Assembly (NCBI GenBank): GCA_963849485.1
Contig: CAWKIF010000156.1
Coordinates: forward strand, 6,409-70,408
Length of the DNA stretch: 64,000 nt
Origin: CAVTWJ01 sp963849485
GTDB lineage: Bacteria; Oederibacteriota; Muellerivitia; Muellerivitales; Muellerivitaceae
Reading direction: 5' to 3'
Each line of letters starts with the position of its first letter. Position 1 is the first letter of the stretch. Positions 43,432 through 50,900 of this stretch are shown one piece after another. The notes under the pieces were generated by a model. It saw only the letters and a list, made by a program, of their open reading frames with translations, was not told the origin of the DNA and searched no databases. The position numbers and the translations under genes are program-made.

Positions 43432-43889
43432 CAATGGTTTCTTTTGAAGGAATGGATCACGTGCTGGACCACCCCGAAAACCCGGAAATCAGCCAGCTCG
43501 TCCACGGGAATGGGCTGGTAAGCGGGGTTCTCGCTGTTCGCGGGAAGGAGGTGTAGCTTTCCCTCCTTCGACCCCAGCAGTTTCACCGTCCACTCGCCGT
43601 TCAGGGCCGCGATGACGATCTCCCCGGGGGCCGGGATGCCGGCGCGGTCCACCACCACCACGTCGCCCGAGTGGATGCCCACTTCCCTCATGCTTTCCCC
43701 CATCACCCGGAAGGCGAAGGTGGACTCGGGGTGGCGGATGAGGATCTCGTTGAGGTCGAGGGGCTTTTCCAGGTAGTCCTCGGCGGGGCTGGGAAAACCG
43801 CAGGGAAGGGGCGGCTCAAAATACCGCAGGATGGGCAGGGTACCGTAAAGAAGCCGGGTCAAGCGGAAAAAAAAGGGGGTGGTCGCCAT
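43431..43889 (-). CDS. umuD: UmuD, SOS-cleaved subunit of DNA polymerase V
   Basis: 152 residues, LexA-like peptidase fold. The self-cleavage site is Cys30-Gly31 in PLPCGFPSPAEDY; the catalytic pair is Ser66 in GESMREVG and Lys103 in WTVKLL, each six positions later than in E. coli UmuD. RecA-stimulated cleavage makes UmuD', which joins UmuC. A palindrome in its promoter is a good candidate for SOS control. Confidence 0.94.
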   Translation of the reverse strand: MATTPFFFRLTRLLYGTLPILRYFEPPLPCGFPSPAEDYLEKPLDLNEILIRHPESTFAFRVMGESMREVGIHSGDVVVVDRAGIPAPGEIVIAALNGEWTVKLLGSKEGKLHLLPANSENPAYQPIPVDELADFRVFGVVQHVIHSFKRNH

Positions 43890-43912
43890 TTCAAAGAGCC
43901 TCCGGGGTTGAT

Positions 43913-43948
43913 GTATACACTTGTATACCTTTGACCAGGAGCTGTCAA
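43913..43948 (-). promoter_or_regulatory. umuDC promoter with palindromic (LexA-type) operator
   Basis: The minus strand has TTGACA (43943-43948) and TATACA (43922-43927) 15 nt apart. A perfect palindrome GTATACAAGTGTATAC (43913-43928; 7-bp arms, 2-nt centre) covers the -10 region, 24 bp before the umuD start. Position and symmetry fit an SOS operator. The sequence is not the E. coli LexA box. Confidence 0.65.
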
Positions 43949-44108
43949 GCGATGGGTTCCGTCTTGGACAAACTCAACTTGTCGTTGATGCCTATTTCAA
44001 AACATTGTCCCCATAAGGGTTCACCACAACGTTTCACTCAACACCAAATCTTGACCCTATCATCAAGCCAGGCTTATGATTCAGGAAAAGAAGCTCTCTG
44101 GAGCCGCC

Positions 44109-44321
44109 ATGATCCCCAAGGAAATCCTTCAACTCAGCACCCCCGAAAAGCTACAGTTGGTAGAAGATCTTTGGGATGATATCGCGCTTCACCCGGAAGA
44201 AATCCGCTTGACCCCTGAGCAAGAAACCGAATTGGATCGGCGGCTCGAGTTCCATGAAAAGAATCCCGGATTCGGCATACCCTGGGAAGAGGTCAAATCC
44301 AAGCTGCGCCCAGGCTCTTGA
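44109..44321 (+). CDS. Antitoxin of the putative addiction-module (TIGR02574) family
   Basis: 70 residues from the ATG at 44109; an alternative ATG at 44076 adds eleven. LSTPEKLQLVEDLWDDIALHPEEIRLTPEQETELDRRLEFHEKNP followed by GIPWEEVKSKL is the standard plan of these small acidic antitoxins: residue-poor N-terminus, then the toxin-neutralising WEEVK segment. It sits directly before a ParE/RelE-type toxin gene, overlapping by TTGA. Confidence 0.85.
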   Translation: MIPKEILQLSTPEKLQLVEDLWDDIALHPEEIRLTPEQETELDRRLEFHEKNPGFGIPWEEVKSKLRPGS

Positions 44322-44613
44322 GCCCTACCCTCCGAGTCCTTCCTGAAGCCGTTCAGGAACTTGAAGAAGCGGTCCTTTGGTACCGGCAAAAAACGCCGTT
44401 TTTAAGCGATCAATTCGCGACGGCTTTCGAATCCACATTGAACGACTATTTCAATTCCAAGATTCCTTCCCCATTTATCGAAAATCAGTACGTCGGGCAC
44501 TCATCCCAAAATTCCCTTACGGAATCTTTTATGTTCAGGGGCCCAACTCCATTCAAATCCTGGCGGTGTTTCATTTAAGGCAAGACCCGCGAAAGCTCAA
44601 CAAACGGGTTTAA
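44318..44613 (+). pseudogene. ParE/RelE-type toxin gene, frameshifted
   Basis: The first part (TTG start at 44318) reads LRVLPEAVQELEEAVLWYRQKTPFLSDQFATAFEST, the N-terminal helices of a ParE-type toxin. The conserved C-terminal part, IERLFQFQDSFPIYRKSVRRALIPKFPYGIFYVQ and ILAVFHLRQDPRKL, is in another frame. The break is near 44430-44450. Together they cover a whole toxin of about 98 residues. It may be an inactivated toxin or a one-base sequencing error; both are credible here. Confidence 0.75.
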
Positions 44614-44680
44614 GTCTCCGCGAGTCAAACAAAGAAGTTTTTCCAAGCCCTCCAGCTACTCTTTGACGACCGGACGAACT
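44612..44680 (-). pseudogene. Decayed duplicate of the 3' end of the hydrolase gene at 47262-48341
   Basis: The minus strand reads RPVVKE-stop-LEGLEKLLCLTRGDLNP; the intact gene has RPVVKEWLEGLKKLLSLNCGNLNAF. Nucleotide identity to 47334-47402 is roughly three in four. The tryptophan codon is now TAG. It lies between the toxin gene and the TonB receptor gene. Confidence 0.75.
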
Positions 44681-44681
44681 T

Positions 44682-46574
44682 TTAAAAACTCCAGGTCGTG
44701 CCCACCTCGACGTAGCGGCCCGGCATGGGCAGGCCCTGGAAAGTGGCGTAGGACTGGTTGAACAGGTTGGTGCCGTTCAAGAAAAGCCTCAGGCTCGAAT
44801 CCACATGCACGCGCAATTGGGCGTTCCAGATCCAATAGGACAGGGTGGTGATGATGGGCGGTTCCTCGTCATAGGCCCCTTGGTAGAGGGTGGGGTTGTG
44901 CTCGACATACTGGGTCGAAAGGTCCCATTCCACCCCGGGGGCGAAGGTGGACCTAAACCCGGCGGTGAGCTTGTCCTTCAGGCGGTCGGGGATAGGCTGT
45001 TGGGTTTGCTGGTCCCGGGAATCGACATAGAGGAAGTTTCCGTAGGGCGAGAAAAGCGGGTCCAGTTTCCACCGCAAATCCGCTTCCGCCCCCAGCAGGA
45101 GGGCTTGGCTGATGTTTTCGAAGGTCCAAAAACCGTTGTCGTCCTGCGCCGGGGTGATGAGGTTGGAATAGTCGTTCACGAACCCATCGGCCTTAAGGTC
45201 CAGGTTAGCCCAGGCCAAGTTCACCCCCGCTTCCCCGTTCACCGAGCTTTCCGGAAGCAGGTTGGGGTTGCCCGTTTCCCCCGCCCCGAATTCCTGGGGA
45301 CTGCCGGGGAGGTAGGGGATGTAGGGGTGGTAAAGCTCGTCGAAATCCGCCCGGCGGTAGCCCGTGCCAACCTCGGCGTAGAGGGATTGGCCCGGTTCGT
45401 ATTCGTAGCGGATCGTCCCTTCGGGGTTGAAAACGGTGGCGTCATAATTGGTGTAGGAATCCAACCGGCCGCTCACATCCAGCGTCAGGGAGGGCGCGAG
45501 AAGCAGGGTGCCCCGCGCGTTGAGGGAAAGCACGTTGTTCACCCGGGCGCTTCCGTCGTCCATCCCCTCGGTTCCCTGCACCTGTTCCGACCTAAATTCC
45601 AACCCCAAGGTCAAACCGTCTAGCCAGCCTACTCGACTCAGGGAAGCCGAGGCCGCCCCGTCGAAAGTGTCGTAATTGTTCAGGTCAACGGGGGGGATCC
45701 CGGCGGCGTTATCGGCGCCCAGGGGGCTTAGGCGGTAGACATAGGCGTAGTTGTAGGAAAAGGAGCTGTCGATCACCCATTGATCAAGCGGGTGCTGGTC
45801 ATGGAGAGTCAGCACAAAGGTCTGCTTTTGCCCCCGGTCATCGGAATCGAACTCACCGATATCCTGGGCGGCCAGGCTGTCCCCGTTGGGCGCGCCCCCG
45901 TTGCGGCAGGTATATTGGGCGGTCAGTTTCAATTGGCCGGCGCCCAGATGAAAAAGGGAGTGCTGTTCCAACTCGCCCGAAGCCTGGTCGGTGTTGACGG
46001 TATATCCGTTCGTTTGATTCCAGTTGCCCCCGAGGGAAGCCTCCCAGGGCCCGGCTTTCCAACTGCCGGTGGAAGCCCGCAATTGATAAGTGTCGAAATC
46101 GCCGTAGGAGACCCCAAAGAGCCCTTTCGACTCTTGGCTCTGGGTGCGGATGTTCAATACGCCCCCCGTGGCGTCGGGGGCGTAGGAGAGGGCGCCGGGC
46201 CCCCTGATCAACTCAATGCTCTTGATGTCATCCGTGGGCAGGGTCCCCAGGTCGAAACCCTGGTTGACCCTCTGCCCGTCCAGGAAGATCACGGTCTGGT
46301 TCGCGTCCCCCCCGCGGATCGAGGGGATGCCGAAACTCTTGGCCCCGCCCAGGCCCTGGGATTCGAGGGAAGGCAGTACCCCCAGCAGGTCGCCCAGGCG
46401 GCCGTCGGACTCCAAGGCTTCCAGGTCGGCCCCTTGCAGGGTTTTGTTCTCCGTTTTTTCCCCGTAAACGACCACTTCGTTCATCAGGAAAACACCCGGC
46501 GTGGGCGTAGGGGTTTCCTGGGAAACAGCGGCCCGGCCGAGCAGGAGGATAAGGGTGAAAAGCCAATAACGCAT
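44682..46574 (-). CDS. TonB-dependent outer-membrane receptor
   Basis: About 630 residues. After a signal peptide come a TonB box-like EVVVYGEK, a plug domain (LGDLLGVLPSLESQG, SIRGGDANQTVIFLDGQRVN, then IELIRGPGALSYAPDATGGVLNI) and a 22-strand-type barrel ending GRYVEVGTTWSF with terminal Phe. These receptors import siderophores, cobalamin or glycans using TonB. No substrate genes are close, and I see no cobalamin riboswitch or Fur site upstream. Start codons at 46598, 46580 and 46574 are possible; the last has AAGG at the best distance. Confidence 0.9.
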   Translation of the reverse strand: MRYWLFTLILLLGRAAVSQETPTPTPGVFLMNEVVVYGEKTENKTLQGADLEALESDGRLGDLLGVLPSLESQGLGGAKSFGIPSIRGGDANQTVIFLDGQRVNQGFDLGTLPTDDIKSIELIRGPGALSYAPDATGGVLNIRTQSQESKGLFGVSYGDFDTYQLRASTGSWKAGPWEASLGGNWNQTNGYTVNTDQASGELEQHSLFHLGAGQLKLTAQYTCRNGGAPNGDSLAAQDIGEFDSDDRGQKQTFVLTLHDQHPLDQWVIDSSFSYNYAYVYRLSPLGADNAAGIPPVDLNNYDTFDGAASASLSRVGWLDGLTLGLEFRSEQVQGTEGMDDGSARVNNVLSLNARGTLLLAPSLTLDVSGRLDSYTNYDATVFNPEGTIRYEYEPGQSLYAEVGTGYRRADFDELYHPYIPYLPGSPQEFGAGETGNPNLLPESSVNGEAGVNLAWANLDLKADGFVNDYSNLITPAQDDNGFWTFENISQALLLGAEADLRWKLDPLFSPYGNFLYVDSRDQQTQQPIPDRLKDKLTAGFRSTFAPGVEWDLSTQYVEHNPTLYQGAYDEEPPIITTLSYWIWNAQLRVHVDSSLRLFLNGTNLFNQSYATFQGLPMPGRYVEVGTTWSF

Positions 46575-46832
46575 ATCCATCACCTTGGGGAAGTTCATTG
46601 GACAGGAATTATGGACCGAAATGTAAAAACAGGTGTTGAGAAAATGTTAAAAAATGATGCCTTTTATATCTACGAGGGATCCCCGTACTCCCTGCGCTCA
46701 TGGAGCTTCGGGAGACAGGTCGTAAATAAACACTTCCCCTATATTTCACTAAAATCTCCCGTTAAATTCACCTCCCCGAATGGCGGCTTGACCTTCATCT
46801 CTTCTTCCAGTTAAATGAAATCGGAGGTTAAT

Positions 46833-47033
46833 ATGAAATTTAATATCACGCTTGAAAAAGATAATTCCGGTTATTACGTAGCTGAAGTGCCGGCCTTGCC
46901 AGGTTGCCTTTCTCAAGGCAAGACCCGTCGGGAAGCCATTAAGAATATTCATGAAGCCATTGAGGGTTGGATGGAAGTCATGGAATCCAAGCAAAAGATA
47001 CATAGGAGCAAGTTGGTCTCGGTAAAGGTCTAG
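46833..47033 (+). CDS. hicB: HicB-type antitoxin
   Basis: 66 residues. KFNITLEKDNSGYYVAEVPALPGCLSQGKTRREAIKNIHEAIEGWME is the HicB partial RNase H-like fold. There is no clear DNA-binding tail, so it is the short form. A GGAGGT site precedes the ATG at 46833. The stop codon overlaps the hicA GTG by one base. Confidence 0.9.
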   Translation: MKFNITLEKDNSGYYVAEVPALPGCLSQGKTRREAIKNIHEAIEGWMEVMESKQKIHRSKLVSVKV

Positions 47034-47251
47034 TGCCCCACCTCAAGCTTTGTTCCGGTTCCCAAACAGTTAAAAAATTTCAAAAAGCCGGTTGGTCCGC
47101 AGCCCGTCAAAAAGGTTCCCATGTCATGATGGTAAAGGATGGGTATTTATGGACATTGTCCATTCCCCAACACAGGGAATTGGGCGAAGGGATCTTGAAG
47201 AAGCTGTTAAAACAGGCCAATTTAAGCATAGAAGAATTCAACAACTTATAA
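47033..47251 (+). CDS. hicA: HicA-type mRNA interferase toxin
   Basis: 72 residues with a GTG start. VKKFQKAGWSAARQKGSHVMMVKDG has the dsRBD-like fold with the catalytic histidine in GSHVM, and IPQHRELGEGILKKLLKQANLSIEEF is the usual end. HicA cuts mRNA when free of HicB. The order antitoxin-toxin is the less common one for hic but is well known. The toxin looks intact. Confidence 0.9.
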   Translation: MPHLKLCSGSQTVKKFQKAGWSAARQKGSHVMMVKDGYLWTLSIPQHRELGEGILKKLLKQANLSIEEFNNL

Positions 47252-47261
47252 AGTCATTCCA

Positions 47262-48341
47262 TCAAAAACAGCTTTTCTTTGTCCAAAGCCCATATGCCAA
47301 GCCTTTGAGTCCACCTTGCTCAACAAAAGCGTTTAAGTTCCCACAATTCAAACTAAGAAGTTTTTTGAGCCCTTCCAGCCATTCCTTGACGACGGGGCGT
47401 ATCTCGGGGCCGACGACAATGCCTAAGTGGCTCACGCCGGGGAGCACCTTCACCCTGGCTTTTGCGCATTGGGATACGAGGGGCGCAAATTGTTCCGGGT
47501 AAAAGACCTCATCTTCGGAGCCCACGGCGACCAGAAGGGGCTGGGTGATGGCCCGCAGGTCTTTTTGATAATCCTCCGGGGCGTAAGAGGTATTGAGCCG
47601 GTAGGAATAGGCCAGGGTTTCCGTCCCATTGCGGGATTCTTCCGGAAGGTTGAATTCAATCACCTTCAACCCATTGAACCAGCGGATTCCGAAATGATTG
47701 AGCAGGATCAACCCGATGATCCGCCCGACGTTGGGCAGGGCCCAGCCGCCCGAATTGGACCGAAGGGTGGGCGCGTTGTATTGCAAATAGGGCGCAAAGA
47801 GCAGGTAAGCGTCGGCTTGGCACCCATCTTTACTACCGGCGAATCGGACCGCCAGGCCGCCCCCGGAAGAATGGCCGCCGAGGATCAGCATCCCCGAGGG
47901 GTTCTCTTTTCGAACCAGGGCAATAAAATCCGCCAAATCGTCTTCCAATTGCCCGATGTAATCCACATCACCCCGCCTTTTGGGTGAGCGTCCATGGCCC
48001 CGCAAATCCGGGGTGTAGACCTGGGCCAGGCCTTGCGAACTGATAAAGTGGGCTAGGGGCGGAAAGTATTGGCTGTGCCACCCGGAGCCGTGCAATAAGA
48101 CGAGGATCTTGTCGGAGACCGAAAGAAATTGCCGGTAATCGAGGGGTTGGCCGTCCCTCGCGGTGAAGGTTTTGATGTTGGGAAGGGTCCGGTAATCAAT
48201 GACCATCTCTTTGAAATTCAGGCCCTCTCCGGCGTTGGGTTTCATGGCTCTGCCAAAAAGGATGAGCGCGGCGGCAATAGTGAAATAAACCGCCAAGGAG
48301 ATGGGGATGGAGGCAAGGACTCCTAAAATCAACTTTTCCAA
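47262..48341 (-). CDS. Membrane-anchored alpha/beta hydrolase (lysophospholipase/S33-like)
   Basis: 359 residues with a TTG start. A helix at about 5-30 anchors it. The hydrolase core has VLLHGSGWHSQYF (oxyanion), DLRGHGRSPKRRGDVDYIGQLEDDL as in monoglyceride lipases, GGHSSGGGLAVRFAG with the nucleophile serine, VGSEDEVFYPEQF (Asp) and GVSHLGIVV (His). It probably acts on lipid esters at the membrane. The stop lies 10 bp from the hicA stop. A decayed copy of its 3' end is at 44612-44680. Confidence 0.82.
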   Translation of the reverse strand: MEKLILGVLASIPISLAVYFTIAAALILFGRAMKPNAGEGLNFKEMVIDYRTLPNIKTFTARDGQPLDYRQFLSVSDKILVLLHGSGWHSQYFPPLAHFISSQGLAQVYTPDLRGHGRSPKRRGDVDYIGQLEDDLADFIALVRKENPSGMLILGGHSSGGGLAVRFAGSKDGCQADAYLLFAPYLQYNAPTLRSNSGGWALPNVGRIIGLILLNHFGIRWFNGLKVIEFNLPEESRNGTETLAYSYRLNTSYAPEDYQKDLRAITQPLLVAVGSEDEVFYPEQFAPLVSQCAKARVKVLPGVSHLGIVVGPEIRPVVKEWLEGLKKLLSLNCGNLNAFVEQGGLKGLAYGLWTKKSCF

Positions 48342-48452
48342 TATTGGTCTTTCATGACATCCGTTGTCCCCGGCGTGAATAATTTTAAAACCATCAACTT
48401 ACCCACTCGTTTAATAGTTTTTTCTATTCGGGCTGTCCTGGATGGGAAAAAC

Positions 48453-49709
48453 CTAAAAATTGACGTCCATTCGCGCGCCGGTTTGGGCGATCTCGCCCGG
48501 TAAGTAGAGAGAACCCCCTACCGTACCCCAGGGCGCGGACACATAGACCCGGCCGCTGATGCGATCCGTGAATTGGCAGACCGTGTCCAGGCGGGAAAGG
48601 CCGCTCTGGTCGATGAAATTGAACAGGTTGGTCTCGATAAAGGTAATGTCGGTTAGGCTTCCGGGCCCTCCCAGGTCGATGGCGAGGATGCCCAATTCGG
48701 AAAAGCCCCCGGCTTGGAAATATTCCCCCTCAAAGGTGATGGTGTTGGTATCCCGCTCGGCGTATTTCGTTTCCCAATCCACGCCGGCGCTAATGGCGTC
48801 CGCCCATCCGCCGCCCATGGTCTGCCCTGCGGCGCCCTCGAAATAGACGTCCAGGTCTCCCAGGGCCTGGGAGATGTCGAAGCCGCCCCGGCCCAACTGG
48901 TCCTTCGGAAACCAGCCCGAGAGGGAGATTTCCCCGCTTCCCAAAAAGCTCCCCCCCGGGTCATAACCCACCTCACCCCGGAAATAGCCACCGCTGGTGT
49001 TTCCCGTCGTGGGGTTCCCCGCCACCCCGGCGGCGTAGAGGTTGGCGGTGCCGGAGGGGATCTGCATCTTGACCATGTCCACCCCGGACCGTTCGTCGGA
49101 GGGCAGGAAAAAGTCGAAGGGCACGGGGTTAAGGAAGTCGGTGGGGTTAATAAACTTGGCCGCGCCGTATTTCACCTTTTGCCGGCCGATGGTGAAGAAG
49201 ATCTCGTGGCTGATGTTGGCGGAGATACGCAGTTCCTGAAGGTCGACCTGGAGGTTGTCGCTGGTGCCGTTGCCGAATCCATAGGGGTTGGTATAGGAGA
49301 CATTGCTGGTGTTGCCGCCCGAAAGCCCCGTGGGGTCGTAGAAGGTGCGGATACGGGCGAAGACGCGGGCGTCGTTTTCAAGTTTCGAGTCCAGGTAGAG
49401 AAAGAGCAGGTTGGGGTTGGCGGCGGCGTTGGAGGAAAGGGGCACGCCGTTTTGTATGTAAAAGTCCGCTTCGCTGGAGAGAGTGCCGCCGATCTGGAGG
49501 TTTTCCGTGGAGGCGGCACTGTTGATCCTCGCCCCCAAAGCCACCGGGTTTTCACCGGCCGCCGGAGCGGCCGTGGGGGGAACGGCCCCGGGCGTGGCAG
49601 TGACAGGGGCACCGCCGAACATATCCTCTTCCGATACCCGGGGTTCGGCACTTAGGATCTTTGTTCCACTCAACAGAAAAATAACCGCTAAAAAAAATAC
49701 GGATCTCAT
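48453..49709 (-). CDS. Outer-membrane beta-barrel protein (porin-like)
   Basis: 418 residues: signal peptide (1-21), a Pro/Ala/Thr-rich linker to about residue 55, then alternating strands such as SSEADFYIQNG, FARIRTFYDPTG, LQELRISANISHEIFFTIGRQKVKYGAAKFINPTDFLNP. The GRQKxxxG-F-NP-DFLNP stretch resembles DUF1302 and alginate-export type barrels, and the chain ends in Phe. It is the last gene of a minus-strand series with a LolA-like carrier and an FtsX-type ABC transporter, which suggests it is their outer-membrane partner. Confidence 0.75.
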   Translation of the reverse strand: MRSVFFLAVIFLLSGTKILSAEPRVSEEDMFGGAPVTATPGAVPPTAAPAAGENPVALGARINSAASTENLQIGGTLSSEADFYIQNGVPLSSNAAANPNLLFLYLDSKLENDARVFARIRTFYDPTGLSGGNTSNVSYTNPYGFGNGTSDNLQVDLQELRISANISHEIFFTIGRQKVKYGAAKFINPTDFLNPVPFDFFLPSDERSGVDMVKMQIPSGTANLYAAGVAGNPTTGNTSGGYFRGEVGYDPGGSFLGSGEISLSGWFPKDQLGRGGFDISQALGDLDVYFEGAAGQTMGGGWADAISAGVDWETKYAERDTNTITFEGEYFQAGGFSELGILAIDLGGPGSLTDITFIETNLFNFIDQSGLSRLDTVCQFTDRISGRVYVSAPWGTVGGSLYLPGEIAQTGARMDVNF

Positions 49710-49732
49710 CTTTTTTTCCTAAATTCCTAGGT

Positions 49733-49883
49733 TTGTCATTGCGAGGAGCTACCCCAAGTTGGGGGTATAAGACTATTTCAAGTCAACCTCGAACACCCAC
49801 CATGAACTTGGATTGCTTCTCTGCCAAGTTCGCGGCTCGCAATGACATCATACTGCCAACTGCGAACTGCGGTCTGTGATCTG
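49733..49883. repeat. Two dispersed repeats: TGTCATTGCGAG inverted pair and an AACTGCGAACTGC stretch
   Basis: TGTCATTGCGAG (49734-49745) and its complement CTCGCAATGACA (49836-49847) bracket about 90 bp. Directly after lies ACTGCCAACTGCGAACTGCG with GTCTG (49852-49876), which matches part of the element at 60641-60726. Together they fill the junction between the beta-barrel and LolA-like genes. Confidence 0.7.
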
Positions 49884-49886
49884 ATT

Positions 49887-50684
49887 TTACCTGCTTTTCG
49901 TCTCCAGCCAGGCCTTCGTGAACATGTTCTCCGGCAGGGGCGACAGGTCCACCGACTGGATGATCACCAGGGTGGAATTGGCCTTGTCAATCTCGTCATA
50001 AATGCGGATTTCCTTGGGGAACCATTGATCGGCCTTCTTGCTTTCACTGTAAATCTTATCCCATTTGGGGTCGTAGCTGGTTCGCATGAGCCGCCCGGAA
50101 AGGGCAAAATCCTGCCGTTTTAAATAGTTGCCCGTGGCCTCATCCACCCAGAATTCCACGATCGGATAGGCCAGATCCTGACCGGGTTTTCCCGTAAGCT
50201 TCAAGTGCCAGACCGTGAAGGTGCCCAGCTTTTCCTCGCCCACGAACGCGGGGTCGTACTCGACCGCCAGGTTCGACTGGTCGAAATCTTCCCGGCGGGA
50301 GTCGGTGCCCCCGATGCGTTCCCGGTCGGTTCTCCTCTCCCACTTGCCCACCGTGGGGTCGTAGTACCAGAGGTTCCGGTCTACCCGCAGGTAACCCTTC
50401 CCAGCCTCTGTCTTGGGTTTGGTGAAGAGGATCATGAGCTTTTGATCCGCGTCCCGGCGATAGACCAGGCCCTCGCGCGCCACGTCGGGCTTATCCTTTT
50501 CGTGCTGTTCCAAATAAATAAGGGCCTTGTAGTCGGCCCCGCTTCGAATTCGGGTGTCGATCCCCTTGAGGACGTTGACGATCTCGTCCAGGGAGAGCGT
50601 CCCCGCGAAGGACAGCCCGGGCAAAATCATTAAGACAACAGCTAAAACAACGCCGATTCCACCGCCAAGGCGCCAAGACGCCAT
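49887..50684 (-). CDS. LolA-like outer-membrane lipoprotein-sorting protein
   Basis: 265 residues from ATG 50684 with a signal peptide (GVVLAVVLMILPGLSFA). Then DEIVNVLKGIDTRIRSGADYKALIYLEQHEK, YLRVDRNLWYYDPTVGKWERRTDRERIGGTDSRREDFD and YPIVEFWVDEATGNYLKRQDF match the LolA-like family that accompanies RND or FtsX-type exporters. It probably shuttles a lipid or lipoprotein between the permeases and the outer membrane. Residues 2-8 (ASWRLGG) are encoded by an arm of the dispersed repeat; an in-frame start at 50816 would add 44 residues. Confidence 0.8.
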   Translation of the reverse strand: MASWRLGGGIGVVLAVVLMILPGLSFAGTLSLDEIVNVLKGIDTRIRSGADYKALIYLEQHEKDKPDVAREGLVYRRDADQKLMILFTKPKTEAGKGYLRVDRNLWYYDPTVGKWERRTDRERIGGTDSRREDFDQSNLAVEYDPAFVGEEKLGTFTVWHLKLTGKPGQDLAYPIVEFWVDEATGNYLKRQDFALSGRLMRTSYDPKWDKIYSESKKADQWFPKEIRIYDEIDKANSTLVIIQSVDLSPLPENMFTKAWLETKSR

Positions 50685-50888
50685 GCCAGCCTTCCTTAAT
50701 GGTTTTAAACGAGGTCGGTATTGTACCGATTCCCCTATTGGCTTTAAAGAGAATCGGCACAAGAACGGCGTAACATTAACTTTTAAAAAATACCTAATCA
50801 CGTTTATTTTTTTCATTCCTTCATCCTTTACGATTTACGGTGTTATTCATCCTAATCTTTCTTGGCGCCTTGGCGTCTTGGCGGTGAA
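50657..50888. repeat. 8-nt-periodic inverted repeat, GCC type, overlapping a gene start
   Basis: Left arm TTCCACCGCCAAGGCGCCAA with GACGCC (50657-50682) and right arm TTCTTGGCGCCTTGGCGTCT with TGGCGGTGAA (50859-50888). Both arms carry the GCC/GGC variant. The space between holds about 175 bp before the LolA-like start, so this element forms its 5' region. Confidence 0.75.
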
Positions 50889-50900
50889 TCTCTTCCCTGT

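Noticed and set aside
46599..46832. Cobalamin riboswitch or Fur box upstream of the TonB receptor
   Set aside because: No B12-box-like sequence, conserved core or A+T-rich Fur palindrome could be found in the 234-bp gap.
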